NCBI GenBank assembly: GCA_038237235.1
Contig: JBBRYW010000003.1
Coordinates: forward strand, 1-58,639
Direction of reading: 5' to 3'
Length of the DNA stretch: 58,639 bases
Source: JBBRYW01 sp038237235
GTDB lineage: Bacteria > Actinomycetota > Thermoleophilia > Gaiellales > Gaiellaceae
Shown: positions 1 through 7,482 of the stretch, piece after piece
How positions within the stretch are numbered: the first letter of the stretch is position 1
Layout: every line of letters begins with the position of its first letter
The notes under the pieces: generated by a model
Database searches by the model: none
Told to the model about the DNA's origin: nothing
What the model saw: the letters and a program-made list of their open reading frames with translations, nothing else
Translations under genes and position numbers: made by a program

Positions 1-92
1 AAGTACCAGTCGAAAACCTCGCCGACCCCGTCGTTCGCGTCGGCGACGTACCCGTCGAGGGACATCGACATGATTGCGATCACCTTGGTCAT
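1..92 (-). CDS. Dihydrofolate reductase family protein, N-terminal part (cut by window edge)
   Basis: Only the first 30 codons are present. The product begins MTKVIAIMSMSLDGYVAD, the usual opening of the RibD C-terminal/dihydrofolate reductase-like family, in which the first strand is followed by an S-L-D-G-Y turn. An AAAGGAG ribosome site lies a few bases before the ATG. The next gene downstream on the same strand side (180-707) opens with the same motif, so the two are probably tandem paralogues. The specific substrate cannot be told from the fragment. Confidence 0.8.
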   Translation of the reverse strand, partial: MTKVIAIMSMSLDGYVADANDGVGEVFDWY

Positions 93-179
93 GGTGCAGC
101 TCCTTTCGCGACGAGGGCGTGGCTCATTGTCACTACGGGACCAGCCATCACGGCCCTCCCTGCGTGCGGCGCCGCTCGG

Positions 180-707
180 TCAGCGGTGCCGCCGGTACTG
201 CAGCTCGACGATCCCGTTGCTGGAGGCGGTGCTGGAGACTAGGTCGAGCCGGTAGGACGTGGGGACGCCGTCGAACAGCCGGGTGCCCTCGCCCGCAACG
301 TAGGGGAACAAGCTCACCTGGAGCTCGTCGATCAGGTCGAGCCGCATGAGCGACCGCCAGAAGCTGACGCCGCCCCAGACCACGATGTGGCCGTCGCCGC
401 CCAGCCTGAGCTTGTCGATCTCTTCTGCCGTGTCACCAGCGGCTTTGGAGAAGACGACTTTGCGCGCGGCGTTCAGGATAGGGGCGAAGGGGTGGTCGGT
501 GGCCGTTGTCATAGGCCCGGAGATGCTCTCGTAGGCGGTGTGGCCCATGATGTGCGCGTACGCGCTCTGGAGAAAGTCGAGTTGCGCCGGGTCGTCGGGC
601 TCCCGGTTTTCGGGCAGGTCGAAGCAGAACTTCCAAAACTCGGTGCCCTCGTCGGCGAGAAGGCCGTCGAGCGAGTAGTTGAACACTGTCGCTACCAGCT
701 TCCGCAT
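180..707 (-). CDS. Dihydrofolate reductase family protein (RibD C-terminal domain)
   Basis: A 175-residue protein. It opens with a strand followed by SLDGLLAD, has a central stretch ending in VVFSKAAGD, then a glycine-rich HIVVWGGVSFWRSL segment, which in this family forms the NADPH-binding Rossmann-like part, and ends in a typical strand pair. Length fits the family. These proteins are cytosolic NADPH-dependent reductases, mostly of unknown substrate, common in actinomycete soil genomes. About 90 bp separate it from the partial paralogue at the window edge. It is probably monocistronic or paired with that gene; the pathway is not known. Confidence 0.85.
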   Translation of the reverse strand: MRKLVATVFNYSLDGLLADEGTEFWKFCFDLPENREPDDPAQLDFLQSAYAHIMGHTAYESISGPMTTATDHPFAPILNAARKVVFSKAAGDTAEEIDKLRLGGDGHIVVWGGVSFWRSLMRLDLIDELQVSLFPYVAGEGTRLFDGVPTSYRLDLVSSTASSNGIVELQYRRHR

Positions 708-955
708 GATCAGAACTCCTTGGTCTCGGGTCGTCTGGGAACCGTGCTTGCTACGGGGACGCGCCCGTTCCGGGCCGCAGCGCCGGCGTGGCCGCGGCCT
801 CTGTGGCCTGTCTCTCTTGCTTCGGACGCCACTGCCGCCCGAAAGTCATCGGTGCCCCCGTCAAACTGGCCGGTTGCGCGGAAGGCCGGGTGGCGTCCCA
901 TCGTCCGGGTAAAAAGTCTCGGACGTAGCTCCGCTCTTGTTGCCATTATAGCAAA

Positions 956-2000
956 CTAGGCTGCGACCACCTCCTCCTGGGCCTCGTCGTCGGGTTGTCT
1001 GTCGGCTGCGAGAGCCCGGCGCAGACGCTCGATCTCGGCGACCGCTCGAGGCGTCATCACGACGCCGCGCCAGCCGCGGCTCGAGAGCTCGAGCACGGCC
1101 CAGATCAGGCAGAGCGCCGAGGTCTCGCCGGGGAAGCGGCCGATCACCTTCGTCCGCCGCCTGACCTCGACGAACGTTCGCTCGAGCAGGTTCGTGCTCC
1201 GCACCCGCTTGCGATGCTCGGAGGGGAAGCGCAGGTGGCAGACGAGCGCCTCGAGCTCACGCTCGATCACGGCCATCGCCGAGGGGAACGCTCGCTGGTA
1301 GTCGGCGACGAGCGCGAGCAGGCCCGCCCGCGCCTCGGCTGGCGAACTCGCCTCGTCGAGGATGCTCCAGTAGCGCGCCTTCAGCTCCCGGTGCAGCCGC
1401 TCGGGCAGCTTCTTGGTCACGTTTCTGAGCGCGTGCACGGTGCAGCGCTCTCTCGAGCGCCCGCGGCCAGAGCTCACGCGCCGCTTTCCAGAGCCCGGGC
1501 GCGCCGTCGGCGACCAGAAGCGCCGGCGGCTTGAGAGCGCGAGCGACGAGGTCGCGGCCGAAGTCGAGCCAGTCCTCGCAAGCTCTCGCGGCTTCCGAGC
1601 TGCAACCCCGAGCAGCACCTTGCGACCTTCGAGCGTGACCCCCCAGGCGACGAGCACGCCCTCCGCCGGCGTCTCGTCGGGGCGGAGCTTCAGGTAGAGC
1701 GCGTCCAGGAAGCAGTAGACGAGGTCGTGCTCGTCCAGGCGCCGGCCGCACCAGGCGCGGTAGCGCTCGCGCGTGGAGGTACAGATCCGCGCCACCGTCG
1801 ACTTCGAGACGAGCGGACCGTCGAACGCCTCCTCCAGCGCCGCGGTCGACGTCGCGCACCGAGAGCCCGCGTAGAAAGGAGCAGACGACGAGCGCCTCCA
1901 GCGCGTGCGTGCGCGCCACGCCCTTGCCGACGATCTCGCTCGCAAAGCCGAGCGCCGAGGCGTTGCGCAGCCGCGGCCGCTCCAGCTCAAGCCGCCCGGA
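956..2000 (-). pseudogene. IS256 (Mutator) family transposase, decayed by frameshifts
   Basis: Family features are spread over two minus-strand frames: N-terminal LVVCSFLRGLSVRDVD in one, DALYLKLRPDE (first catalytic Asp region) in another, VADGAPGLWKA (second Asp region) back in the first, then CTVHALRNVTKKLPE and STNLLERTFVEVRRRTK (catalytic Glu region) in the second. At least three frameshifts, near 1845, 1590 and 1450, are needed to restore one reading frame of about 345-350 residues. I did not find convincing terminal inverted repeats. It abuts a broken HEPN-like gene at about 2002, so it probably inserted into that gene. Confidence 0.85.
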
Positions 2001-2001
2001 G

Positions 2002-2280
2002 GACACCTACCACGGTAAGCGCGGTCGCCACGACATCGACTACCTGCTTCTGACCCAACTTTGGAAGATCATCAACCACAAGTAGAAGGACTTCGAGCCG
2101 CTGTTCCCGACCGGCAAGCACTGGGTGCAGTCGATGATCGAGAACGATATGAACGTCTCACGCAGGCCGATCGCTCACATGAACCCGCTCGAAGACGACG
2201 ACATCAAGAACGTCGAGACCGCCTTCCGCAAGTGGGTGAAGAACCTCGAGGCGGTCGCTGACAAGCTGCCGAAGGCCTAG
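2002..2280 (+). pseudogene. HEPN-like hypothetical protein, C-terminal fragment
   Basis: An open frame with one in-frame TAG at 2083-2085 reads DTYHGKRGRHDIDYLLLTQL and then, after the stop, a segment containing LFPTGKHWVQSMIEND and RRPIAHMNPLEDDDIKNVE, ending at a TAG at 2278-2280. The R-x4-H arrangement followed by MNPL resembles C-terminal HEPN domains of Swt1-like and defence-associated proteins. The 5' part is missing where the IS256 remnant begins. Family assignment is by motif only and is tentative; that the piece is coding-derived is fairly clear. Confidence 0.5.
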
Positions 2281-2523
2281 GCGTCACGGGGCGCCCGCCC
2301 GCGCCGGCGAATGGGATCCTCAACGCCAGAGCGGCTGTAACGCCCGCAACGCATGCGACGTAGGTTGACAGATCGTGCAACGAAGCGATGGGGTCTGGAT
2401 GGGGCGGGACCAGCCGGAAACCGCATGGACGGCCATGGAAGCCTCCGTAGAAACCCCGCACGAACTTTCCTGCTAATCAGGCTCTTCCGGGCCTTCCCTT
2501 GGAGGATCGTTAGAGCCCTTTCG

Positions 2524-2569
2524 CGGCCTGTCACGCCGGAGGTCGCGGGTTCGAGTCCCGTCGCTCCCG
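2524..2569 (+). repeat. tRNA-Asp(GTC) 3'-half relic, att-like copy 1
   Basis: The sequence covers the anticodon arm (loop CTGTCAC, anticodon GTC), variable region, T arm with GGTTCGAGTCC, and acceptor 3' strand TCGCTCCCG of a tRNA-Asp. No matching 5' acceptor strand lies upstream, although GTTAGAGCC at about 2511 recalls a D arm. The same 46 bp occur identically at 42266-42311. 3' halves of tRNA genes are what tyrosine recombinases leave at element ends. About 60 bp downstream is cgggcagca-t-acgggcagcac (2631-2651), which also recurs beside the other copy. Confidence 0.75.
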
Positions 2570-2688
2570 CTCTCGAAAGTGCCACAAATTTCCATTTCAT
2601 GTTGTCTGAACGGACGCGACAGCACTACCTCGGGCAGCATACGGGCAGCACCGCCACGAGGGGCGGCGAAAATCGCTACACACCCGCC

Positions 2689-2713
2689 GCGGGTTCCAGT
2701 CCCGTCGCTCCCG
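2689..2713 (+). repeat. Short tRNA-Asp T-arm/acceptor copy
   Basis: The sequence repeats the last 25 bases of the tRNA-Asp relic with one substitution (ttccagt for ttcgagt). It lies 120 bp after the first copy and could be a second, older attachment-site scar. Confidence 0.6.
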
Positions 2714-2743
2714 TCCCTGGAACGCGTCTGCAAATGTCAAGGC

Positions 2744-3697
2744 TCAGGCCTCGATGGGTCGTTCTGTGAGGAGGCGGCGGATGTGACGGGCCCCAACCAC
2801 GTAGCCCTTGTCTTCATACAGCCGGATGGCCTCGTCGAGCGCCGCTTGTGACTCCTGCGGGCGGTCCGCGAGGCGCAGAACCTCGCCGAGATCGGCAAAC
2901 GCCTGCGCTCGCAGGTCAAGATTGTCCGCGGTTGCGGACGCAATCGCCACGGCTTCGCGGCCGAGGCGCTCGGCCTCCTCGAGCTCGCCCCTCCGCGCCA
3001 AGACCTTCGCCCGAACTCGCCGCCATTGGGTCTGCGCGTCGGCATCTTCGGGCACCGTGAGGCGGTCGGCGCGCCATCGCTCGGTCAACTGCAGCGCCTA
3101 GACCGTGCGCAGTTCGCGCTCGGCCACGGCGGCGTCGCCTGCGAGCAGCTCGACATGACCGGCAACGAGGCGTGCGTTAGAGATGTCGAGGCCATGGTCC
3201 TCCGCCAACGCTCTGGCCCGTGAAGCCAGGCCGCGTGCCGCGTCGAATTGACCCTGTGTCGCAATGAGTTGCGCGCGGGCCAAGAGGAATGCCATCTCGA
3301 GTTTTCCGTTGATCGCGGCGCTCGATCCGAACTCCTCCAGCCGCCGCAGCGCTTCTTGGACAGGCGTCGGGCCGACGCGCATCGCCCCACACATGTACTG
3401 GATGGTCTCCGCCTCCTCCGCCCGGGTACCCGCGTCGCGCGCATACCGGGAGGCTCGCTCGAGATCTGGGAGCGCCGCTGCAGCCGCGCTGCCCCAGAAC
3501 CGCAGCTTCCCGCGAAGCATGAGTGCGCGCGCAAGCCCCGCCCGTCCCCAACCTCGTCGAAGACCTGCATCGCCGCTTCGATCACGCGCAGGACGTCCTC
3601 CCGCCCGATGCCCGTCTGCGTGGTCCTTTGGAACCGGATGTCCGAGAGTGCGACCCCCGCATCCGCCGCCACCGCCCGCGTCCGCGTCCGCGAGCAA
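2744..3697 (-). pseudogene. TPR-containing C-terminal part of an ATPase/cyclase-type regulator, broken
   Basis: Helical repeat segments typical of the C-terminal TPR region of large AAA/nucleotide-cyclase or LuxR-type regulators: EEAERLGREAVAIASATADN, LDLRAQAFADLGEVLRLADR, PQESQAALDEAIRLYEDKGY. The frame is interrupted by an in-frame TAG (3098-3100) and by a frameshift near 3550, where VIEAAMQVFDEVGD continues in another frame as ARALMLRGKLRFWG. The ATPase and effector domains are absent. Similar C-terminal pieces of such regulators occur at 31.6, 39.9 and 50.4 kb. Confidence 0.75.
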
Positions 3698-3806
3698 CCT
3701 GCGTCACTGACAGCCAGTCGGTCGACTTGGTTTGTGCAGAAGCTTGGGCTAGTACCGCCGGCGCGGATCAGTTACGGTCTGCCGGGATCCACAGAGGACG
3801 GAGCGC

Positions 3807-5354
3807 ATGGTCGACAGAGTGATCATTGTGGGCGGGGGAACCGCTGGGTGGATGACCGCCGCCTACCTTCGCGCTGCGTTCGACGACACAGTCTCGATCA
3901 CCCTGGTCGAGTCCGCACACGAGGGCAGGATTGGGGTGGGTGAGGCCACCTTCAGCACGCTCCGGCACTTCCTCGAGTACCTCGGCCTGCGCGAGAGCGA
4001 CTGGATGCCGGCCTGCAACGCCACCTACAAGCTGGCGATCCGCTTCGAGAACTGGCGCGCTCCGGGACACCACTTCTACCACCCATTCGAGCGCACGCGT
4101 GTGGTTGATGGCTTCACGCTGGCCGATTGGTGGCTCGCGCTCGGCTCGACCGACCGGTTCGACCAGGAGACGTTCTTGATCGCGACGCTCGGGGATCACA
4201 AGCGCTCGCCACGGTTCCTCGACGGCAACTTGTTCGAGGGCAACGTCCCGGAGCAAGGCGACGAACCCAACCGGACGACCCTTAGCGAACAGCACGCGCA
4301 GATCCCTTACGCCTACCACTTCGATGCAACCCTGTTTGCCCACCATCTGGCGCAGCTCGGCGTTGAGGGCGGGGTCCAGCACATCGTCGACGACGTCGTC
4401 GACGTCCGGCTGGATGAACGCGGTTGGATCAGCGAGATCGTGACCAAGGAACACGGCGCGGTGGCCGGCGATCTGTTCGTCGACTGCACCGGCTTCCGCG
4501 GCCTGCTCATCAACAAGGCGCTCGGCGAGCCGTTCGTTTCATTCGAGAAGACGCTGCCCAACGACAGCGCGGTGGCGCTGCGGGTCCCGGTGGACGCCGA
4601 GCGCGACGGCATCAGCCCGTACACCATGGCCACGGCAATGGACGCGGGCTGGATCTGGACGATCCCGCTGTTCGATCGCGTAGGCACCGGCTACGTGTAC
4701 GCGTCGGACTACTGCACCCCTGAGGAGGCGGAGCGAGCGTTGCGGGAGGTCGTCGGGCCAGCCGCCGAGGGCCTCGACGCCAACCACCTCAAGATGCGGG
4801 TGGGGCGCAACCGCAACTCCTGGGTCAACAATTGCGTTGCGATCGGATTGGCGAGCGGCTTCGTAGAGCCCCTCGAGTCGACCGGCATATTCTTCATTCA
4901 GCAAGGTATCGAGCAGCTGGTCAAGCATTTCCCGAGCGAGCGCTGGGAACCGGCGCTCGTGAAGAGCTACAACACCCTCACGGCACGCTGCATCGACGGC
5001 GTCCACGAGTTCCTCGTCCTGCACTACTACGCGGCCGCGCGGGCCGACAACGCCTACTGGAAGGCGACCAAGGAGCGCGAGCTGCCGGAGCAGCTGCGCG
5101 AGCGACTCGAGGGGTGGCACGTCCGGCTACCCGACAGCGAAAGCATTTGGCCGTACTACCACGGGTTCGAGGCGTACTCCTACACGGCGATGTTGCTGGG
5201 GCTCGGCGGCTTCGAGTGCCGGGCACGGCCTGTACTGAGCCGCATCGATCCGTCGCGTGCGAAACGGGAGCTTGCCGAAGTTGCACGCGAAGCGAAGCGG
5301 CTGGCCGTCGAGCTCCCCAGCCACTACGAGTACGTCGCGAGCCTCCGCGCCTAG
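3807..5354 (+). CDS. Flavin-dependent tryptophan-type halogenase
   Basis: A 515-residue member of the PrnA/RebH family, which uses FADH2, O2 and halide to halogenate tryptophan or another indole/pyrrole. The FAD-binding GGGTAGW is at residues 9-15. The conserved Lys that forms the haloamine-like adduct in known enzymes is K75, in TYKLAIRF. The halogenase signature WIWTIP is at 282-287, and FVEPLESTG (352-360) contains the catalytic Glu. All key residues are present, so it should be active; it is a little shorter than PrnA. A GGACGGAG ribosome site precedes the ATG. No separate flavin reductase is adjacent. The nearest redox partner is the reductase domain of the fusion protein at 7.5-10.7 kb. 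Substrate and product are unknown. Confidence 0.93.
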   Translation: MVDRVIIVGGGTAGWMTAAYLRAAFDDTVSITLVESAHEGRIGVGEATFSTLRHFLEYLGLRESDWMPACNATYKLAIRFENWRAPGHHFYHPFERTRVVDGFTLADWWLALGSTDRFDQETFLIATLGDHKRSPRFLDGNLFEGNVPEQGDEPNRTTLSEQHAQIPYAYHFDATLFAHHLAQLGVEGGVQHIVDDVVDVRLDERGWISEIVTKEHGAVAGDLFVDCTGFRGLLINKALGEPFVSFEKTLPNDSAVALRVPVDAERDGISPYTMATAMDAGWIWTIPLFDRVGTGYVYASDYCTPEEAERALREVVGPAAEGLDANHLKMRVGRNRNSWVNNCVAIGLASGFVEPLESTGIFFIQQGIEQLVKHFPSERWEPALVKSYNTLTARCIDGVHEFLVLHYYAAARADNAYWKATKERELPEQLRERLEGWHVRLPDSESIWPYYHGFEAYSYTAMLLGLGGFECRARPVLSRIDPSRAKRELAEVAREAKRLAVELPSHYEYVASLRA

Positions 5355-5397
5355 GAGCGCGGGTCCTATCCATTCCGCTCGACCGGTCGGCTCACAC

Positions 5398-5422
5398 GGA
5401 ACGCGGCGCAAGCCCGCGTTCC
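5398..5422. terminator. Hairpin between convergent halogenase and SnoaL genes
   Basis: A perfect 9-bp stem, GGAACGCGG / CCGCGTTCC, with a 7-nt loop lies 44 bp after the halogenase stop and before the stop of the convergent SnoaL-like gene. No T-tract follows, which is usual in such GC-rich genomes. Confidence 0.65.
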
Positions 5423-5477
5423 TGAATCTAGGCACCGCAAGCGGCGCCTAGCGCGACACCGCAGTGTTCGTGGTGGG

Positions 5478-5879
5478 CTACTTGCCCAGGGCCTCGAGTA
5501 TGGCCGGCGTGTCGAGGAAGATGTCCACGCTCACGAGCTTTCCATCGCGCAGCCGGCAGACGTCCACGAGGCGGACTTCGAAGGGCTCCCCGGTGGCCTT
5601 GATCGTGCCGCGGGAGCGACCGATCATGATCACGTGATCGCCGGCCTCGAACAGCTCCTCGACGACCACGACGGAGTCGATGTGGGTCGTGATGTTCTTG
5701 ACGAACTCCATCATCCCGTCCCGGCCCTTGTAGGTGCCACCCCACGGGAGGCTCTCGGACTGGTAGATCTCGAACTCGTCGTCGTGCAAGGTCCCAAGGA
5801 GCGCTTCGACGTCCCGCGAGGAATAGGCGTCATAGAGGGCTCGCACCGTCTCCAGATTCTGCTCCGACGTCTCCGGCAT
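5478..5879 (-). CDS. SnoaL-like/NTF2-fold protein, copy 1
   Basis: A 133-residue protein starting MPETSEQNLETVRALYDAYS, the first helix of the SnoaL/ketosteroid-isomerase-like NTF2 fold, followed by DVEALLGTLHDDEFE, WGGTYKGRDGMMEFV and EELFEAGDHVIMIGR. The start is fixed by GGAGG 10 bases before the ATG and by agreement with the paralogue at 6960-7361; the frame is open upstream, but that part is IS-derived. These small barrels act as cyclases, isomerases, hydrolases or binding proteins. Copy 2 is about 85% identical by eye. The surrounding 430 bp are duplicated as well, so this was a segmental duplication. Confidence 0.88.
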   Translation of the reverse strand: MPETSEQNLETVRALYDAYSSRDVEALLGTLHDDEFEIYQSESLPWGGTYKGRDGMMEFVKNITTHIDSVVVVEELFEAGDHVIMIGRSRGTIKATGEPFEVRLVDVCRLRDGKLVSVDIFLDTPAILEALGK

Positions 5880-5932
5880 CGATCCCGACCTCCGATCGCG
5901 CGAGTTGCTGAAACGTCGGCAGGCTAGCTGAC

Positions 5933-6925
5933 GGCCGCCACAGTTTCGTTTACCTCCAGCCGCCACAGTTTCGTTTACCTCGGCTCGTTCTGAGCCGCCA
6001 CGGTTTCGGTTCCCGTTCGCCGTCCGGGTCGGCTCGGACGCTCTCCGCTTTCGAGCGGGGAGGGCGGATCGATGGCGAGGACGGAAGCGGAGCTGCGCCG
6101 CGAGGCGGTCAGGCGGCGGCTGGCGGGTGAGTCGCCGGCCGAGATCGCCCGCGCGCTCGGCCCGCCAGTGGGTGGCGAAGTGGGTGCGACGGCAGGAGAC
6201 GGGCGAGGACGAGTGGGCGAAGGGGCGCAAGCGCGGCCCCGAGCGGGCCGACGCGGACCGCGCCCGAAACCGAGACGCTCGTGCTCGCCGTCCGCGCGCG
6301 CCTGGTCGCGAACCCGTGGGCGCAGGTTGGCGCCGACGGGATCGCCCGGGAGCTCAGGAAGCTCGGGGTCGAGCCGCCGCCGCGGCGGACGCTCGAGCGG
6401 ATCCTCGCCCGCGCGGGCGCGACCGGCGGCCGGAGCGGCAGCGGCCGGCGAGCGGCGAAGGGCGTCCCCTACCCGTTGCCGGCGGCGGAGCGGCCGGGCG
6501 AGCTGCAGGAAGCCGACCTCGTCGGTCCGCGCCACCTCCAGGGCGGTGTACGCCTTGAACGCGATCGACCGCGCCGCGCCGGGATCATCCCCGACGAGCG
6601 TGTCGCCGCGGCGCTCGTCTGGCTCTGGGAGCGGCTCGGGCCGCCCGCGCGGCTGCAGCTCGACAACGGCGGCCCCTTCGCCGCTCCCACAGGGCTCGGC
6701 CTCGTCATGCGGCTCTGCCTCCAGCAGGGCGTGACGCCGCGCTTCATCCCCGCCCGCGAGCCGTGGCGCAGCGGCACCATCCCGCGAGGGCGAGATCGTC
6801 GCGACCGCGAGCATCAAGATCGGCGGCCGATGAAGACCGCGCCCGCCGCTGCTTTCTCCGCTCGCCTACGGCTCGCTCCGAAGCAGCGGCGAAACCCAGC
6901 GAGGGAAACGAAACACTGGCGGCTG
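5933..6925 (+). mobile_element. IS481-family insertion sequence, degenerate
   Basis: The right end, gagggaaacgaaacactggc (from 6901), is the near-perfect inverse of left-end repeats beginning gccgccacagtttcgtttac. The left end carries three tandem copies of this terminal repeat, at 5934, 5959 and 5994, the third diverged. The element sits between two SnoaL paralogues and must have entered after their duplication. The transposase inside is broken (separate entry), so the element is not autonomous. Confidence 0.8.
6072..6833 (+). pseudogene. IS481-family transposase, frameshifted and internally deleted
   Basis: It begins MARTEAELRREAVRRRLAGE (helix-turn-helix), shifts frame near 6165 to RQWVAKWVRRQETGEDEW, and again near 6270 to VRARLVANPWAQVGADGIAR. 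The DDE core is partly preserved: the first Asp in QEADLVGPRHLQGGVR and the second in LQLDNGGPF. After REPWRSGTI the expected Glu segment is missing and the frame jumps to a C-terminal piece, GEIVATASIKIGGR. Several frameshifts and loss of the catalytic Glu make it inactive. Confidence 0.85.
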
Positions 6926-6959
6926 TGACCTAGCGCGACACTGCAGTGTTCGTGCTGAG

Positions 6960-7361
6960 CTACTTCCCCAGCTTCTGGAGTATGGCCGGCGTGTCGAGGA
7001 AGATGTCCACGCTCACGAGCTTTCCATCGCGCAGCCGGCAGACGTCCACGAGGCGGACGTCGAAGGTCTCCCCGGTGGCCTTGATCGTGCCTTGAGAGCG
7101 ACCGATCACGATCACGTCGTCGCCCGCCTCGACCAGCTCCTCGACGACCACGCGAGGGTCGTAGTAGGACGTGCTGTTCTTGACGAACTCCATCAGCCCG
7201 TCCTTGCCCTTGTAGGTACCACCCCACGGGAAGCTCTCCGACTGGTAGATCTCGAACTCGTCGTCGTGCACAGTACCCAGGAGCGCTTCGACGTCCCGCG
7301 ACGAGTACGCGTCATAGAGCGCTCGCACCGTCTGCAGGTTCTGCTCCGAGCTCTGCGGCAT
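6960..7361 (-). CDS. SnoaL-like/NTF2-fold protein, copy 2
   Basis: 133 residues, MPQSSEQNLQTVRALYDAYS at the start, nearly collinear with copy 1 (5478-5879). Differences cluster in the middle, STSYYDPRVVVEELVEAG against ITTHIDSVVVVEELFEAG, which could mean a changed pocket. The C-terminal KLVSVDIFLDTPAIL is shared by both. An AAGGAGAT ribosome site is upstream. It is divergent from the large heme/reductase fusion gene, with about 120 bp between the two starts. Function is unknown; NTF2-fold enzymes often accompany tailoring oxygenases. Confidence 0.88.
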   Translation of the reverse strand: MPQSSEQNLQTVRALYDAYSSRDVEALLGTVHDDEFEIYQSESFPWGGTYKGKDGLMEFVKNSTSYYDPRVVVEELVEAGDDVIVIGRSQGTIKATGETFDVRLVDVCRLRDGKLVSVDIFLDTPAILQKLGK

Positions 7362-7482
7362 CGATCTCGATCTCCTTGTGGGAACTGCTGAACGCCGACA
7401 GCCTACTCGACCCCGCGCGGTCAGAACAAGGCGTGGTCGCCCCCGGCCGATGCCCGTGTCGCGGTTAGGCTTGCGACCTCCA

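Larger units (their letters stand above)
2281..2743. other. Gene-free stretch with tRNA-Asp 3'-end relics
   Basis: No supportable protein gene. It contains a 46-bp tRNA-Asp 3' half (2524-2569), a GGGCAGCA direct repeat (2631-2651) and a shorter T-arm copy (2689-2713). Short frames reading DGTRTRDLRRDRP on the minus strand are translations of the tRNA relic, not proteins. Confidence 0.7.

Noticed and set aside
2473..2733. A small minus-strand protein containing DGTRTRDLRRDRP, also seen near 42.3 kb.
   Set aside because: This peptide is the translation of the tRNA-Asp 3' half and is a common false gene call.
5934..6014. Tandem repeats considered as a CRISPR-like array.
   Set aside because: Only three copies, uneven spacing, matching the inverted terminal repeat of the adjacent IS. 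No CRISPR array or cas gene is seen anywhere in the window.
7378..7482. Using GTG 7378 as the start of the heme/reductase fusion.
   Set aside because: The extra 35 residues are Arg/Pro-rich and overlap the divergent upstream region; the IDO-like domain begins soon after ATG 7483. The start is still not certain.
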